Shown piece by piece: positions 1-32,087 of a DNA stretch of 64,000 bases; position 1 is the first letter of the stretch; each line of letters begins with the position of its first letter. A program made the translations under genes and the position numbers. Origin of the DNA: Cenarchaeum symbiosum A (lineage in GTDB: Archaea > Thermoproteota > Nitrososphaeria > Nitrososphaerales > Nitrosopumilaceae); contig DP000238.1 in the NCBI GenBank assembly GCA_000200715.1, positions 1,349,989-1,413,988 on the forward strand, given 5' to 3'. The notes beneath the pieces are model-generated. The model was not told the origin of the DNA. It did not search any database and saw only the letters and a list, made by a program, of their open reading frames with translations.

Positions 1-122
1 ATAATCGTTCTTGCATGGCCGATGTGGGCCTCGTCGTAGACGGTCACCCCGCACAGGTATATGCCCGCCTTGTCAGCGCGGACCTCTTTTTTCTTGCCGT
101 CCAGCGTGTCGTGGATTCTCAC
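1..122 (-). CDS. cysS: Cysteinyl-tRNA synthetase, N-terminal fragment (cut by window edge)
   Basis: Class I aminoacyl-tRNA synthetase that charges tRNA-Cys with cysteine. Only the first 40 codons are inside the window. They carry the family's N-terminal signature: a DTLDGKK stretch, then a CGVTVYD segment whose Cys is a zinc ligand in known CysRS, then HIGHAR, the class I HIGH motif. The GTG start at 122-120 overlaps the nadE stop TGA (GTGA), so the two genes are probably co-transcribed and translationally coupled, nadE first. The rest lies to the left of the window. Identification is firm because several signature motifs appear in the correct order and spacing. Confidence 0.9.
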   Translation of the reverse strand, partial: MRIHDTLDGKKKEVRADKAGIYLCGVTVYDEAHIGHARTI

Positions 123-934
123 TGTACAGGCGCCCCCGCCGGCGGGGAGCGCTTGTGGGCGCTCTTTCGGTGCATCTCCATTATTCTGAGGGCCCTGTCC
201 TTGTCTATATCGCAGTGTGCCGCCGCCTCAAGGGTATCCATGCCCCTGTCCAGCGTGCAGTACAGAATAGAGTCGATCTCCTCATAGCTTGCGCCGAGCT
301 CCTTCTCGGCCAGGTGGCCGCTCCAGAGGTGGGGGCTGCTCTTTTTTGATATTATATTCCCGGGGACCCCGAGGTGCCCCGCCACTTTGCGCACCTGCGA
401 CTTGAACAGGCCCGCCAGCAGCTCCACGTCCGACGCCCCGTCGCCGAACTTTGTAAAGTATCCCAGCAGCCTCTCGCTTTTATCCCCGGCGCCCACCACC
501 AGCCGGCCCTCCAGATTTGCGTAATAGTACAGTATGCACATGCGCACCCGTGCCCGCAGGTTGCCCCGGGCCCGCTCGTCGGGCTCAAGGTACAGCGAGT
601 ATGCCCGTACTATCGGGGATATGTCGAGCAGCTTGTACCCTATGCGGAGCCGGTCGACGAGCCCCAGCGCGTCTACAGTCTCTGATTCAGGGGAGACGTC
701 GCTATCGGGCATGACCAGCGCCAGAGTCCTGTCCCGGAGCACGCGCGCTGCAGCTGCAGCAGCCACGGCCGAGTCCACGCCGCCGCTGAGCCCCAGGACG
801 ATTCCGTTTGCGCCGCTCTGCCCTACCTGTTCCAGCAGGAGGCGCCCCATCTGTTCTGCATGGCCCGAGCAGTCCCCCGTGAGCTCGTCGAGGACGTCCT
901 GGTTCAACGGGGAGACCCAGGGGGGTGCTGCCAT
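119..934 (-). CDS. nadE: NH3-dependent NAD+ synthetase
   Basis: Catalyses the last step of NAD synthesis, amidating deamido-NAD with ammonia and ATP. The PP-loop motif SGGVDS is at residues 50-55; a VGAGDKSERLLGYFTKFGDGASD segment (given here only as the family hallmark region) covers the deamido-NAD site. No glutaminase domain is present, so it should use free ammonia, as expected for a short (271 aa) archaeal form. The ATG at 934 lies inside a TATA-like element (933-940); the TTG at 907, 26-28 nt downstream, would fit the leaderless pattern seen elsewhere here and leaves a normal N-terminus. It overlaps cysS by GTGA. nadK and nadM lie further along the window. Confidence 0.93.
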   Translation of the reverse strand: MAAPPWVSPLNQDVLDELTGDCSGHAEQMGRLLLEQVGQSGANGIVLGLSGGVDSAVAAAAAARVLRDRTLALVMPDSDVSPESETVDALGLVDRLRIGYKLLDISPIVRAYSLYLEPDERARGNLRARVRMCILYYYANLEGRLVVGAGDKSERLLGYFTKFGDGASDVELLAGLFKSQVRKVAGHLGVPGNIISKKSSPHLWSGHLAEKELGASYEEIDSILYCTLDRGMDTLEAAAHCDIDKDRALRIMEMHRKSAHKRSPPAGAPVQ

Positions 935-976
935 AAAGGTTGCGCGGGACAGCCGCGAATCCGGCGCTGCTGCAAA

Positions 977-23845
<22,869 letters not shown>

Positions 23846-24118
23846 CTACGGCCCGGCTCCCGGATTCCCAGACTCCCCCAAGAGAGGGAGCTGGCATACC
23901 CTGTGTCTAGCCGGAAGCGGCACCCGCCATGCAGCAGCCCGGCCCTTTGATGACCTCATGTATGTTTCACGGATAATAGGAATATGATAACTGTTGTGAT
24001 ATATCAGGCAGAATAGATCGCCCCCGCGTGCGGTAAATGGGGCCCCGGCGGGGCGCCGGCCCGGCATGCACACTAGATCAGCGCTCGGGGGCTCCCCGGC
24101 CCGCATGCTGTCTCAAGG
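23846..24118. other. Intergenic region between the divergent giant gene and pgk
   Basis: About 270 bp with no credible coding frame. It holds an AT-rich stretch (about 23955-24015) with several TATA-like tetramers that may drive the minus-strand giant gene from a distance of about 110-170 bp, implying a leader, unlike most genes here. No clear single TATA box could be assigned. Confidence 0.4.
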
Positions 24119-24126
24119 GTTTTAAC
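24119..24126 (+). promoter_or_regulatory. TATA box of pgk
   Basis: GTTTTAAC centred about 26 nt upstream of the GTG at 24149, the spacing expected for a leaderless archaeal transcript. It supports that GTG over the upstream GTG at 24131. Confidence 0.5.
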
Positions 24127-24148
24127 CCCGGTGCCGGCAGGGCAGGCT

Positions 24149-25351
24149 GTGTCGATCCTCACGCTCGACGACTTTGATCTCGACGGCAGGACGGTCTTTT
24201 TGCGGGTCGACATGAACTGCCCCGTGGATCCCTCCACGGGAGCCATACTGAGCCCGAGAAGGATAAAGGAGGCCACCGAGACGATAAGGGCGCTCAAAGG
24301 CTCAAAGCTTGTCGTCGGGTCCCACCAGGGCAGGGTGGGCAACAAGGACTATACCGGCATGGAACAGCATGCAAAGGTTCTCGAGCAGCTGCTGGGCACA
24401 AGGATAATGCACGTGCAAGATGTGATAGGCCAGGCGGCCCGGGCCGCCATCAACGGGCTTGGCGACGGCGAGATATTATTGCTCGACAACCTCAGGCTGT
24501 GCGCCGAGGAGAATTACGAGTTCTCCCCCCGTGCAGCAGCAGATACGATAATGGTGCGCAGGCTCAGGGATTTGTTTGATCTCTGCGTTCTTGATTCGTT
24601 CTCGAGCGCGCACAGGTCACACCCATCGATAGTGGGCTTTCCGCACGTGCTGCCCGCGTGCGCCGGCCGCATAGTAGAGCGCGAAACAAGGGAGCTTGAC
24701 AAGATAATCACGGTGGCAAAGGCGCCGCACGTGGTCGTTCTCGGCGGCTCCAAGGTGGCCGACAGGATTGAGGCAATAAGGATGCTCATCCGGACAGGCA
24801 GGGCGGACCACATACTGCTGACCGGGGTGATAGGGAACGTCTTCATGCGCGCCCAGGCAAGAATAAAGTCCGCGCTGGGGATAAACAGGGAGGACGAGGC
24901 GGTCGCAAAGGCGCATGAATTGATAGGCGAGTACCCGGATGTATTCTCCACGCCCGTGGATGTGGCAATAGACAAGGACGGCGACAGGGTCGACATCGAC
25001 GTAAGGGACCTTGCACCGGGGGATATCATACTGGATCTTGGCCCCAAGACTGTCGACCACTACAGCAGGCTCATCTCGGGCGCGGGGACAGTATTCATGA
25101 GCGGGCCGCCGGGACTATTCGAGAAGAAGGGCTTTGACAATGGCACCCGCGGCATGCTGGGAGCTGTCGCGGATTCAATGGCAACCACAATAGTCAGCGG
25201 GGGGCACCTGTCCTCCGCATTAGAAGAGTACGGGTTTGCCGGCAGGATAAACCACGTGAGCACAGCAGGCGGCGCGCTCATACTGTACCTGACAGGACAA
25301 AAGCTCCCCATGATACAGGCGCTCGAAGAGGCCGCAGCCCGGCGCACATAG
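24149..25351 (+). CDS. pgk: Phosphoglycerate kinase
   Basis: Transfers phosphate between 1,3-bisphosphoglycerate and ADP; in these autotrophs it runs mainly in the gluconeogenic direction. Seen: N-terminal FLRVDMNCP, matching the substrate-loop motif (usually RVDxNVP); GSHQGR; a LDNLR segment; VVLGGSKVADR in the hinge region; and a C-terminal STAGGA near the nucleotide-binding GG. Length 400 aa is normal. The GTG start was chosen because a TATA-like box lies 26 nt upstream. It converges with the minus-strand winged-helix gene, whose stop lies 1 nt away. The Cys in the first motif (NCP instead of NVP) is a minor variation. Confidence 0.92.
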   Translation: MSILTLDDFDLDGRTVFLRVDMNCPVDPSTGAILSPRRIKEATETIRALKGSKLVVGSHQGRVGNKDYTGMEQHAKVLEQLLGTRIMHVQDVIGQAARAAINGLGDGEILLLDNLRLCAEENYEFSPRAAADTIMVRRLRDLFDLCVLDSFSSAHRSHPSIVGFPHVLPACAGRIVERETRELDKIITVAKAPHVVVLGGSKVADRIEAIRMLIRTGRADHILLTGVIGNVFMRAQARIKSALGINREDEAVAKAHELIGEYPDVFSTPVDVAIDKDGDRVDIDVRDLAPGDIILDLGPKTVDHYSRLISGAGTVFMSGPPGLFEKKGFDNGTRGMLGAVADSMATTIVSGGHLSSALEEYGFAGRINHVSTAGGALILYLTGQKLPMIQALEEAAARRT

Positions 25352-25352
25352 C

Positions 25353-25697
25353 TCAGACGGGCGCGCCGCAGCCCGGGTTTGGGCAGGTCCGCTCCTCGGC
25401 GCCGCCCAAGTGCACCTCGTTGCCGCATTTGCCGCACTTGGCTGCTGCTACCGGCTCGAAGAGCTTGAACCAGATGGTCGTAAAGTTCTGCGCGATATTG
25501 CGCACAAGCCCCCTGTCGCATATCTCTGTAAAAAACGGCTCCATGTCGTCGATTGTCATCCCCCCGGCGCCCTCTGCCTTTTGAAGGACGTCAAAGACCT
25601 CGTCGTTGGTAAAGCGGGCCTCTGTATCGTTAAAGTGCTCGAATATTATCCTGCGTATCTGCAGCTGGACCGGTATGCCCGGCGCTGATCCTGCCAT
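25353..25697 (-). CDS. Winged-helix/zinc-ribbon protein of unknown function
   Basis: Not assigned to a named family. The first ~75 of 114 residues look helical with a wHTH-like pattern (IRRIIFEHFND ... FTNDEVFDVLQ). The C-terminal 30 carry four cysteines as CGKCGNEV-x9-CPNPGC, a probable zinc ribbon. The ATG follows the sufU stop after one base, so it is the last gene of the suf operon. A regulator or accessory factor for Fe-S assembly is possible, but this rests on position only. Confidence 0.75.
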   Translation of the reverse strand: MAGSAPGIPVQLQIRRIIFEHFNDTEARFTNDEVFDVLQKAEGAGGMTIDDMEPFFTEICDRGLVRNIAQNFTTIWFKLFEPVAAAKCGKCGNEVHLGGAEERTCPNPGCGAPV

Positions 25698-25698
25698 G

Positions 25699-26133
25699 TC
25701 AGTAGAGGCTGGCCGCGTCCTCCTTGAGGACGTCGGCGTTCCCCTCCGGGGCCGCCGCCAGGTGCTTGTACAGGGCCAGCTTGAGCACCTTGAGGGAGAG
25801 CAGGGCGCACTTTATCCGCACTGCCTGCAGGTGCTCAAGCCCCAGCTCGCCTAGCACGTCGTTCTTTTCGAGCCCCCGGGCCTCGGAGACGCTCTTGCCC
25901 TTGACCAGCTCGGTGAGCACCGACGTGCAGGCCATGCAGATCGCGCACCCGCTGCCGTGGAAGCTCACATCAGATATTGTCTCGCCGTCAAACTTTAGAT
26001 CCATGTCTATGCTGTCGCCGCAGAGCGGGTTGGAATCGTGGTGGGTCACGTCAGGGTTCTCCATCTTGTGGAAGTTTAGGGGGTTCCTTGAATATTCTAT
26101 GATCATCTCGTGGTATATGTCGGTGTCATTCAA
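25699..26133 (-). CDS. sufU: SufU/IscU-type Fe-S scaffold protein
   Basis: Scaffold or sulfur-acceptor protein of the Suf Fe-S assembly pathway. The three conserved cysteine regions are visible: NPLCGD (about residue 38), GSGCAIC (about 62-68) and RIKCALL (about 109). The spacing between the first two Cys regions and the longer gap before the third match the SufU/NifU N-terminal fold. Length 144 aa is typical. Its start overlaps the end of sufS by 8 nt, indicating a common transcript and coupled translation with the cysteine desulfurase that would supply its sulfur. Confidence 0.92.
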   Translation of the reverse strand: MNDTDIYHEMIIEYSRNPLNFHKMENPDVTHHDSNPLCGDSIDMDLKFDGETISDVSFHGSGCAICMACTSVLTELVKGKSVSEARGLEKNDVLGELGLEHLQAVRIKCALLSLKVLKLALYKHLAAAPEGNADVLKEDAASLY

Positions 26134-27370
26134 GCTTGAACAGCCTCGCCACCTTGTCCAGGGATGTGACTAGCGCGTCTACATCCTCCCGGGTATTATA
26201 CACGTAAAAGCTCGCCCTGTTGGTCGCCGGCACGCAGAGCTTCTCCATGAGCACCTGCGCGCAGTGGTGCCCAGAGCGTATGGCTACGCCCTCGCCGTCG
26301 ACTATCTGCGCCACGTCATGCGGGTGCACGTCCGCAAAGTTGAACGATATGACTCCCCCGCGCCTTGATATCTCGTCTGTCCCGTAGATTGTCATCCCCT
26401 TGACGCCGGCCATCCTCTTCAGGGCGTACTCGGTGATTGATTTTTCGTGCCGCCTTACATCCTCCATGCCCAGCCCTTCGAGATAGTCTATTGCCGCGCC
26501 AAACCCGACGGTATCCGCTATATTGGGCGTGCCCGCCTCGAACTTGTACGGAAGATCGTTCCAGGTAGTCTCAAACTTGTGCACCTCGCGTATCATGTCG
26601 CCTCCCCCGTGGAAGGGCCCCATCTTTTCGAGTATTTCCCTGCGGACCCAGAGGGCTCCTATGCCGGTAGGTGCCAGCATCTTGTGCCCCGAAAACGCAA
26701 AAAAGTCACAGCCCAAAGCCTGCACGTCGACCCTCATGTGGGGCGCGGCCTGGGCCCCGTCTATCAGGACGGGCACGCCCGCAGCCTTGCACCGGGACGC
26801 TATCCCCTGGACATCGCTTATCGTGCCTAGCACATTCGACATGAGGCTGAACGTGACAAGCTTGACCCTGCCCGTCTCCAGGTGCTCGTCGAGCTGCTCC
26901 AGCAGGAGCTCGCCCTTTTCATCTATGTCGATATATGCTAGCTCTGCGCCCTTTTCCTTTGCGAGGAGCTGCCACGGGACGATATTGCTGTGATGCTCGT
27001 ACTCTGTAGTCACTATGATATCGCCCGGGCCCACGTTGGCCCTGCCCCACGAATATGCGACAAGGTTGATGGCCTCGGTGGTCCCCCGCACGAATATCAC
27101 CTCCTCGCGCGACGGCGAGTTTATGAAGCGGGCCACCTTGTCGCGGGCCGCCTCGTAGGCGCCAGTCGCCTCCTCGGCGAGCTCATAGACCGCCCTGTGT
27201 ATGTTGGCGTTGTGGTTCCTGTAATAGTCGTCTATCGCGGATATCACCTGGACGGGCTTTTGCGTGGTGGATGCGTTGTCGAGGTATACCAGCGGCTTGC
27301 CGCCGCGCACGGTCCTGGACAGTATGGGAAAGTCGGCCCTGATCTCCTCTATCGGATATGCGCTCTGCAT
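26126..27370 (-). CDS. sufS: Cysteine desulfurase, SufS type
   Basis: PLP enzyme that removes sulfur from cysteine for Fe-S cluster assembly. Motifs include YLDNASTTQKP near residue 30, TTEYEHHSNIVPW, DGAQAAPH, the PLP-lysine region FSGHKMLAPTG and, near the C-terminus, RSGHHCAQ with the catalytic Cys. The 414-aa length and placement within the suf operon support SufS rather than IscS. The ATG shares a base with the stop of the upstream Rieske gene (TAATG), and its 3' end overlaps sufU. Confidence 0.95.
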   Translation of the reverse strand: MQSAYPIEEIRADFPILSRTVRGGKPLVYLDNASTTQKPVQVISAIDDYYRNHNANIHRAVYELAEEATGAYEAARDKVARFINSPSREEVIFVRGTTEAINLVAYSWGRANVGPGDIIVTTEYEHHSNIVPWQLLAKEKGAELAYIDIDEKGELLLEQLDEHLETGRVKLVTFSLMSNVLGTISDVQGIASRCKAAGVPVLIDGAQAAPHMRVDVQALGCDFFAFSGHKMLAPTGIGALWVRREILEKMGPFHGGGDMIREVHKFETTWNDLPYKFEAGTPNIADTVGFGAAIDYLEGLGMEDVRRHEKSITEYALKRMAGVKGMTIYGTDEISRRGGVISFNFADVHPHDVAQIVDGEGVAIRSGHHCAQVLMEKLCVPATNRASFYVYNTREDVDALVTSLDKVARLFKLE

Positions 27371-27687
27371 TATATCTCCACGTATATTGCCCCTGCATCT
27401 ATTTTAACATTGTAGGTGGCCACGGATTCTTCCGCGGGGGGATTTTGCGGCACGCCGCTGTCGAGATTGAACACTGACAGGTGCAGGGGACACGTCACGC
27501 CCTGCTCTGAGAGAAAGCCCGTCGACAAGTCCGCCTCTTCGTGCGTGCACATCACATCGGTGGCAAAGATCTTTTCGCCGCGCCGGGCCAGCAGGATCTT
27601 TTTGTCCCCGTGGTCAAAGCGCAGCATGGTCCCGTCGGCAAGATCGCCCTCGGTGCATGCACGGGTCCATTCGCCCACTGAGATCAC
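27370..27687 (-). CDS. Rieske-type [2Fe-2S] ferredoxin within the suf operon
   Basis: A 105-aa soluble Rieske protein. The cluster ligands are visible as CTH (about residues 47-49) and CPLH (about 66-69). The fold resembles the small ferredoxin subunits of dioxygenases and nitrite reductase NirD, with no membrane anchor. The GTG start at 27687 overlaps the sufD stop (GTGA) and is preferred because the longer frame is simply the antisense of sufD. Its position between sufD and sufS suggests electron supply to Fe-S assembly, but the redox partner is unknown. Confidence 0.88.
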   Translation of the reverse strand: MISVGEWTRACTEGDLADGTMLRFDHGDKKILLARRGEKIFATDVMCTHEEADLSTGFLSEQGVTCPLHLSVFNLDSGVPQNPPAEESVATYNVKIDAGAIYVEI

Positions 27688-29069
27688 CTGTACTTGTAGT
27701 GCTGCTCTATCTCTTCGTCCTCGTTGTAGCGTGTCTCCTCTACCTCGATGAACTTGCGCAGCTCCTCGTCGGTGTTTATTGCAAGGTTCTTTCCCTCCCA
27801 CTTGGACTCTACCAGCTGGGCTATCCACGCCCGCACTTGGTACGACATCTTCCTGGACAGCGGCTCCAAAAATCCCTCGACTATGGTCCGCTCGGCCTCG
27901 GCCTCGGTCAAACACCTGGTCTGCAGGTAGAATATCTGCTCTTCGTCTATCTGGGCGACGGATGCGGCATGGGTCGCCTTTACATCGTTGGTCAGTATCT
28001 CGAGGCCCGGTATCGCGTCCGACTTTGCGTCGGGATCAAGCAGTATCGACCTGCCGGAAAGGTACGAGTTTGACTTTGCCGCCCCCTCCATTATGCGGAT
28101 CATCCCCTTGAAGAGCGATTTTGACCTCTCCCGGAGTATCGATTTTTCTATCACACGCCCCTCGGTGGAGCCCGCCTCGTGGTTGAGATTGGACTGGATG
28201 TCAAACGACTGGTCCCCCGTGCCAAATACCACCTCTGAATCGTTTGCAGACGCCCCCGTCCCCATGAGCTTGTAGTCTATCCGGTACCGGGAGAGAACGG
28301 TCCCGAACAGCCCGAGATACCAGTTGATGGTGGCATCCTGCGCCACATCCGAGCGCCTTGTGGAAAAGTTGACCGAGGCCTGGTCCATCATCTGCAAGGT
28401 TGTAGCGCTCAGGCGCGCCCCCGGGCCGATATCGGTGGTGAGGACCTCGAGGTAGGCCTGCTGGCCCTGGCCGGGTGGCGAGTAGAGCTCCTGGACTATG
28501 GTAGACCTGCTGTCCCTGCCGACTTTTATCACGTTGCGCGAGATGGTGGACAGGCGGTCCTCGGGGAGGCATGTAAGAATGTGGATGGGCTCCTCCTTGT
28601 CGTATCCGTCGGGTATCTCTATGTATATGCCAGAATCAAAGGCCGCATTATTCAGGGCTGTAAACTTGTCCTCGTGCGGGTCGGCAGACTCGACAAGAGC
28701 CCTTGCGGGGCCCCCATTCAGCAGGGCGTCCCCTATCGATGATATGACCAGCTTGTCATCGGGCAGGTTGATGCGGTGTATGCCGGATCCCACCTGGACT
28801 ATGCCGGGCGAGTTGCCGAGCTCGGCCACCCTGGCCTCTATGAACGACGGCAGGCTCCCCCCTCCGGCAGTGGAGAGCGAGACCTGTTCCTGGTTCATCC
28901 TCTTGGCGTCGGTATACTTGTTGTATAGGGGCGAGGTCTCGACGGGCATCTCGTCGTATATTGAAAGCGAGTTTCTGCGGAACTCCCGGAGCCAGTCGGG
29001 CTCCTTTCTAGATGAGGAGAGATCGTCTACATGGCCTGAGTTTATCGAAGATAGAGCCAGTTGGGACAT
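27684..29069 (-). CDS. sufD: Fe-S assembly scaffold subunit SufD
   Basis: Member of the SufB/SufD beta-helix family, part of the SufBCD scaffold complex. Seen: an N-terminal helical domain with EPDWLREFRRNSL, the central beta-helix region, and the C-terminal stretch AHAASVAQIDEEQIFYLQTR, diagnostic for the family (SufB shows the matching HEATVGKI region). It has 461 aa. It lies 23 nt downstream of sufB and overlaps the Rieske start. The less conserved sequence and second position distinguish it from SufB. Confidence 0.9.
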   Translation of the reverse strand: MSQLALSSINSGHVDDLSSSRKEPDWLREFRRNSLSIYDEMPVETSPLYNKYTDAKRMNQEQVSLSTAGGGSLPSFIEARVAELGNSPGIVQVGSGIHRINLPDDKLVISSIGDALLNGGPARALVESADPHEDKFTALNNAAFDSGIYIEIPDGYDKEEPIHILTCLPEDRLSTISRNVIKVGRDSRSTIVQELYSPPGQGQQAYLEVLTTDIGPGARLSATTLQMMDQASVNFSTRRSDVAQDATINWYLGLFGTVLSRYRIDYKLMGTGASANDSEVVFGTGDQSFDIQSNLNHEAGSTEGRVIEKSILRERSKSLFKGMIRIMEGAAKSNSYLSGRSILLDPDAKSDAIPGLEILTNDVKATHAASVAQIDEEQIFYLQTRCLTEAEAERTIVEGFLEPLSRKMSYQVRAWIAQLVESKWEGKNLAINTDEELRKFIEVEETRYNEDEEIEQHYKYR

Positions 29070-29092
29070 TGTCAGTACACCACCGGATGCGG

Positions 29093-30505
29093 CTAGCCCA
29101 CCGAGTCGTCCATCTCGAGCTTTATGAGCTTGTTCATCTCAACCGCGTATTCCATGGGGAGCTCCTTTGTGAAAGGCTCCATGAAGCCGTTGATTATCAG
29201 GCTGAGCGCGTCCTCTTCGTTAAAGCCCCTTGTCATCAGGTAGAATATCTGCTCGTCGCCGATCTTGCCGACAGTCGCCTCGTGGGTGATGGTCGCATCC
29301 TCCTGGTTTATCTCCATGTAAGGATAGGTATCTGTCTTTGATGTATCATCTAGTAATAGTGCATCACAGCGGACAGTCGACTTTACGCCGGTGGCGCCCT
29401 TGGCCACATTGAGCAGTCCCCTGTATGTGGAGCGCCCGTCGAGCCGGCTCACGGACTTTGAGGTGATCTTGGAGGTCGTGTTTGGCGCCAGATGGACCAT
29501 CTTTGCGCCGGTATCCTGGTGCTGGCCACCGCCGGCAAACGCGACTGACAGCGTCTCGCCGTGTGCTCTCTGCCCCATCAGGTAGACGCCGGGATATTTC
29601 ATTGTAATCTTGCTGCCGATGTTGCCATCGACCCATTCGACTGTCGCCCCTTCATACGCATAGGCCCTCTTTGTGACCAGGTTGTATACATCGTTGCTCC
29701 AGTTCTGTATGGTTGTATACCGGAGCTTGGCGTCCTTGTGTGCGATGAGCTCGACTACTGCCGAGTGGAGTGATTCTGAAGAGTATACCGGCGCGGTGCA
29801 TCCCTCGATGTAGTGGACCTGTGCGCCCTCGTCTAGTATGATGAGCGTCCTCTCGAACTGGCCCATGTTCTGTGCGTTTATCCTAAAGTACGCCTGCAGT
29901 GGCATGTCAATGGAGACGCCGGGTGGCACGTAGATGAACGAGCCGCCGCTCCAGACTGCGCTGTTCAGGGCTGCAAACTTGTTGTCCTCGGGGGGGATTA
30001 CCTTGCCAAAGTATTTGCGGAGTATCTCTGGGCATTCCTTGACCGCCTCGCCTGTATCCAGGAACAATACGCCCTGCTTTTTTAGATCCTCGCGGAGGCT
30101 GTGGTATACGGTCTCTGATTCATACTGGGCGCCCACTCCTGCAAGGAATTTCTTCTCGGCCTCGGGGATGCCGAGCTTGTCGAACGTGCTCTTTACGTCC
30201 TTGGGCACATCGTCCCAGTCGCCTTCTGCCTTCTCAGAGGCCTTTGCGTAATAGTATATGTTCTGAAAATCTATCGTGCTCAGATCGGCCCCCCATGTCG
30301 GCATGGGCTTTTTCATGAATATCTCGTATGAACGGAGGCGGAAGTCGAGCATCCACTGTGGCTCGTCCTTCATCTTGCTGATGCTCTCGACTATCTCCTT
30401 TGACAGGCCCTTTTTGCTGAGATGCACGTACATGTCAGTAGAGTCCTTAAAGTCGTACTTTGAGTAGTCCATCTCGAAGTTGTCGGTAGTGCTCTCTGTT
30501 GCCAT
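29093..30505 (-). CDS. sufB: Fe-S assembly scaffold subunit SufB
   Basis: Core scaffold subunit of SufBCD. Highly conserved segments include [27 protein letters not shown], the [11 protein letters not shown] region, [19 protein letters not shown] and [12 protein letters not shown]. It has 470 aa, typical of archaeal SufB. First gene of the operon: a TATA box lies about 26 nt upstream of the ATG with no SD, so a leaderless transcript is likely. The usual partner ATPase gene sufC is not adjacent. Confidence 0.95.
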   Translation of the reverse strand: MATESTTDNFEMDYSKYDFKDSTDMYVHLSKKGLSKEIVESISKMKDEPQWMLDFRLRSYEIFMKKPMPTWGADLSTIDFQNIYYYAKASEKAEGDWDDVPKDVKSTFDKLGIPEAEKKFLAGVGAQYESETVYHSLREDLKKQGVLFLDTGEAVKECPEILRKYFGKVIPPEDNKFAALNSAVWSGGSFIYVPPGVSIDMPLQAYFRINAQNMGQFERTLIILDEGAQVHYIEGCTAPVYSSESLHSAVVELIAHKDAKLRYTTIQNWSNDVYNLVTKRAYAYEGATVEWVDGNIGSKITMKYPGVYLMGQRAHGETLSVAFAGGGQHQDTGAKMVHLAPNTTSKITSKSVSRLDGRSTYRGLLNVAKGATGVKSTVRCDALLLDDTSKTDTYPYMEINQEDATITHEATVGKIGDEQIFYLMTRGFNEEDALSLIINGFMEPFTKELPMEYAVEMNKLIKLEMDDSVG

Positions 30506-30527
30506 GCGTTGTTCAGCACTTTGTTGC

Positions 30528-30535
30528 TATAAATA
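30528..30535 (-). promoter_or_regulatory. TATA box of the suf operon
   Basis: On the minus strand this reads TATTTATA, centred 26 nt before the sufB ATG. It is one of the clearest promoter elements in the window. Confidence 0.65.
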
Positions 30536-30570
30536 CGTGGGGTAAATTAGGACGGGCTAAATAGGCGTGG

Positions 30571-31350
30571 CTAAGTCGCCCCGCCTGCGGCAAGCGCTGA
30601 CTTGATCGCATCAAAGGCGCCAGGCACCGTATGGACGCCTGCGATCGTATGTTCCACCCCGAACTTTGCAAGCTCGTCTGCGGTAAACGGGCCTATCGCC
30701 ACGGCCCTGATCCCCTCCGGCAGCTCCGCTCCATGCATCAGCTCAAAGAACGCGCGCACCGACGACGCGCTAGTAAAGACTATCCCGTCTATGCCGCCCC
30801 GCGGAAGCAGCTCCCGGAACTCGTCCCATTGAGGGCCGCCCGACGCCCGCACGTCGTACAAATGCAGCTCATGCACATCTAGCCCCATCTTTGTCAAAAG
30901 GTCGCGCAAAAACGGAGTCGATGCGCCGCTCCGCGGGACAAACACCTTTTTGCCCTCGGCGCCAAGCGCGGAAAAAACCTCGCCGACGCCGACCGACGAG
31001 TATCTTTCCGGCGTGTGCGCAACCCTTATGCCGCGGCCCTCGAGTGCGCCGCGCGTCACGGGGCCCACCGCCACAACCGACGTGTTGGCGACGGCGAGCT
31101 GCAGCTTTTCAAGTTTTGATTCCGACTCGGCTGCATCGAATAGCAGCCGCACGGCCTTTGAGCTCATAAAGACGGTGTAATCAGGATCGTTTTCCGATAT
31201 TTCGCGCAGCGTGCTGTCCACCATGTCATCCCGCGGGACAAGCTCTATGGTGGGAAGCGGCATTGCGCGCGCGCCGTCCCTGGCCGCAAGCTCGGCAAAC
31301 TGCGCCGAATCCTCGGGGGACCTTGTTATTGCTATTGTCCTTCCATTCAT
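30571..31350 (-). CDS. hemD: Uroporphyrinogen-III synthase
   Basis: Cyclises hydroxymethylbilane to uroporphyrinogen III. The sequence is divergent, as usual for HemD, but shows the bilobed pattern: TIAITRSPEDS at the start, VFMSSKAVRLLF, VAVGPVTRGALEGRG, a second lobe with FVPRSGAS, and the conserved VFTSASSVRAFFE followed by AVAIGPFTADEL. The ATG at 31350 overlaps the cobA stop by ATGA and is preferred over upstream in-frame ATGs inside cobA. 259 aa. Last gene of hemL-hemC-cobA-hemD. Confidence 0.9.
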   Translation of the reverse strand: MNGRTIAITRSPEDSAQFAELAARDGARAMPLPTIELVPRDDMVDSTLREISENDPDYTVFMSSKAVRLLFDAAESESKLEKLQLAVANTSVVAVGPVTRGALEGRGIRVAHTPERYSSVGVGEVFSALGAEGKKVFVPRSGASTPFLRDLLTKMGLDVHELHLYDVRASGGPQWDEFRELLPRGGIDGIVFTSASSVRAFFELMHGAELPEGIRAVAIGPFTADELAKFGVEHTIAGVHTVPGAFDAIKSALAAGGAT

Positions 31351-32087
31351 CGCCATTTTATCTTCTCCGAGAGCCCCACCACGCCGCCTATTATTATCAC
31401 GGCGGGCGGCCTTATGTCGCTGCTCTTTATCAGCTGTTCTATATTGTGCAGCTTGCCGGTTATCATGCGCTCCTGCGGCGTGGTGCCGTTCTCTATTACT
31501 GCGACCGGCGTGCCGCGGTCTGCTCCGCCCTCGATGAGCTCGCTGCATATGGTGCCTATCCGCGTCACCCCCATCATTATCACTATTGTGTCGACAGAGC
31601 CCGCCATCGCCTTCCAGTCGACTCCGTCGGATTCCTTTCCGGGATCCTCGTGGCCCGCCGCAAATACCACCGACGAGGCAAACTTGCGGTGTGTCAGCGG
31701 TATGCCCGCGTATGTGGCAGAGCCTATACCCGATGTCACGCCGGGCACTATCTCGTATTTGATTCCATTCTCTTTTAGATACTCTGCCTCCTCGCCGCCC
31801 CTGCCGAATATTATCGGGTCTCCTCCCTTGAGGCGCACAACCGTCTTGTGTTTTTTCGCCTGCTCCAACATGTGGTGGTTCGTTGAATCCTGGTGAGAGG
31901 TGTGGTCGCCTATCGAGCGCCCCACGTACACCTTTGGCGTGCCCCGCGGCACCCGGGACATTATCCTCTTGGTGACCAGCCGGTCATACAAAACTACATC
32001 GGCCTTTTGAATAAGCTCGTCTGCCCTTAATGTAAGCAGCCGGGGATCACCGGGCCCCGCGCCTACGAGGTATACCTTGCCCTTCAT
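31347..32087 (-). CDS. cobA: Uroporphyrinogen-III C-methyltransferase
   Basis: SAM-dependent enzyme making precorrin-2, the branch point to siroheme, cobalamin and archaeal heme. Seen: N-terminal VYLVGAGPGDPRLLTLRA, YDRLV, the glycine-rich VRLKGGDPIIFGRGGEE, and a VPGVTSGIGSATYAGIPLTHR segment split here across the active site. Length 246 aa matches the stand-alone SUMT form rather than the CysG fusion. The ATG at 32087 overlaps the hemC stop (ATGA), and hemD overlaps its end, so translation of the whole operon is probably coupled. Confidence 0.94.
   Translation of the reverse strand: MKGKVYLVGAGPGDPRLLTLRADELIQKADVVLYDRLVTKRIMSRVPRGTPKVYVGRSIGDHTSHQDSTNHHMLEQAKKHKTVVRLKGGDPIIFGRGGEEAEYLKENGIKYEIVPGVTSGIGSATYAGIPLTHRKFASSVVFAAGHEDPGKESDGVDWKAMAGSVDTIVIMMGVTRIGTICSELIEGGADRGTPVAVIENGTTPQERMITGKLHNIEQLIKSSDIRPPAVIIIGGVVGLSEKIKWR

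Noticed and set aside
23846..24106. 86-codon minus-strand frame upstream of the first giant gene
   Set aside because: No start signal, Arg/Pro-rich composition typical of shadow frames, and it crosses the likely promoter region.
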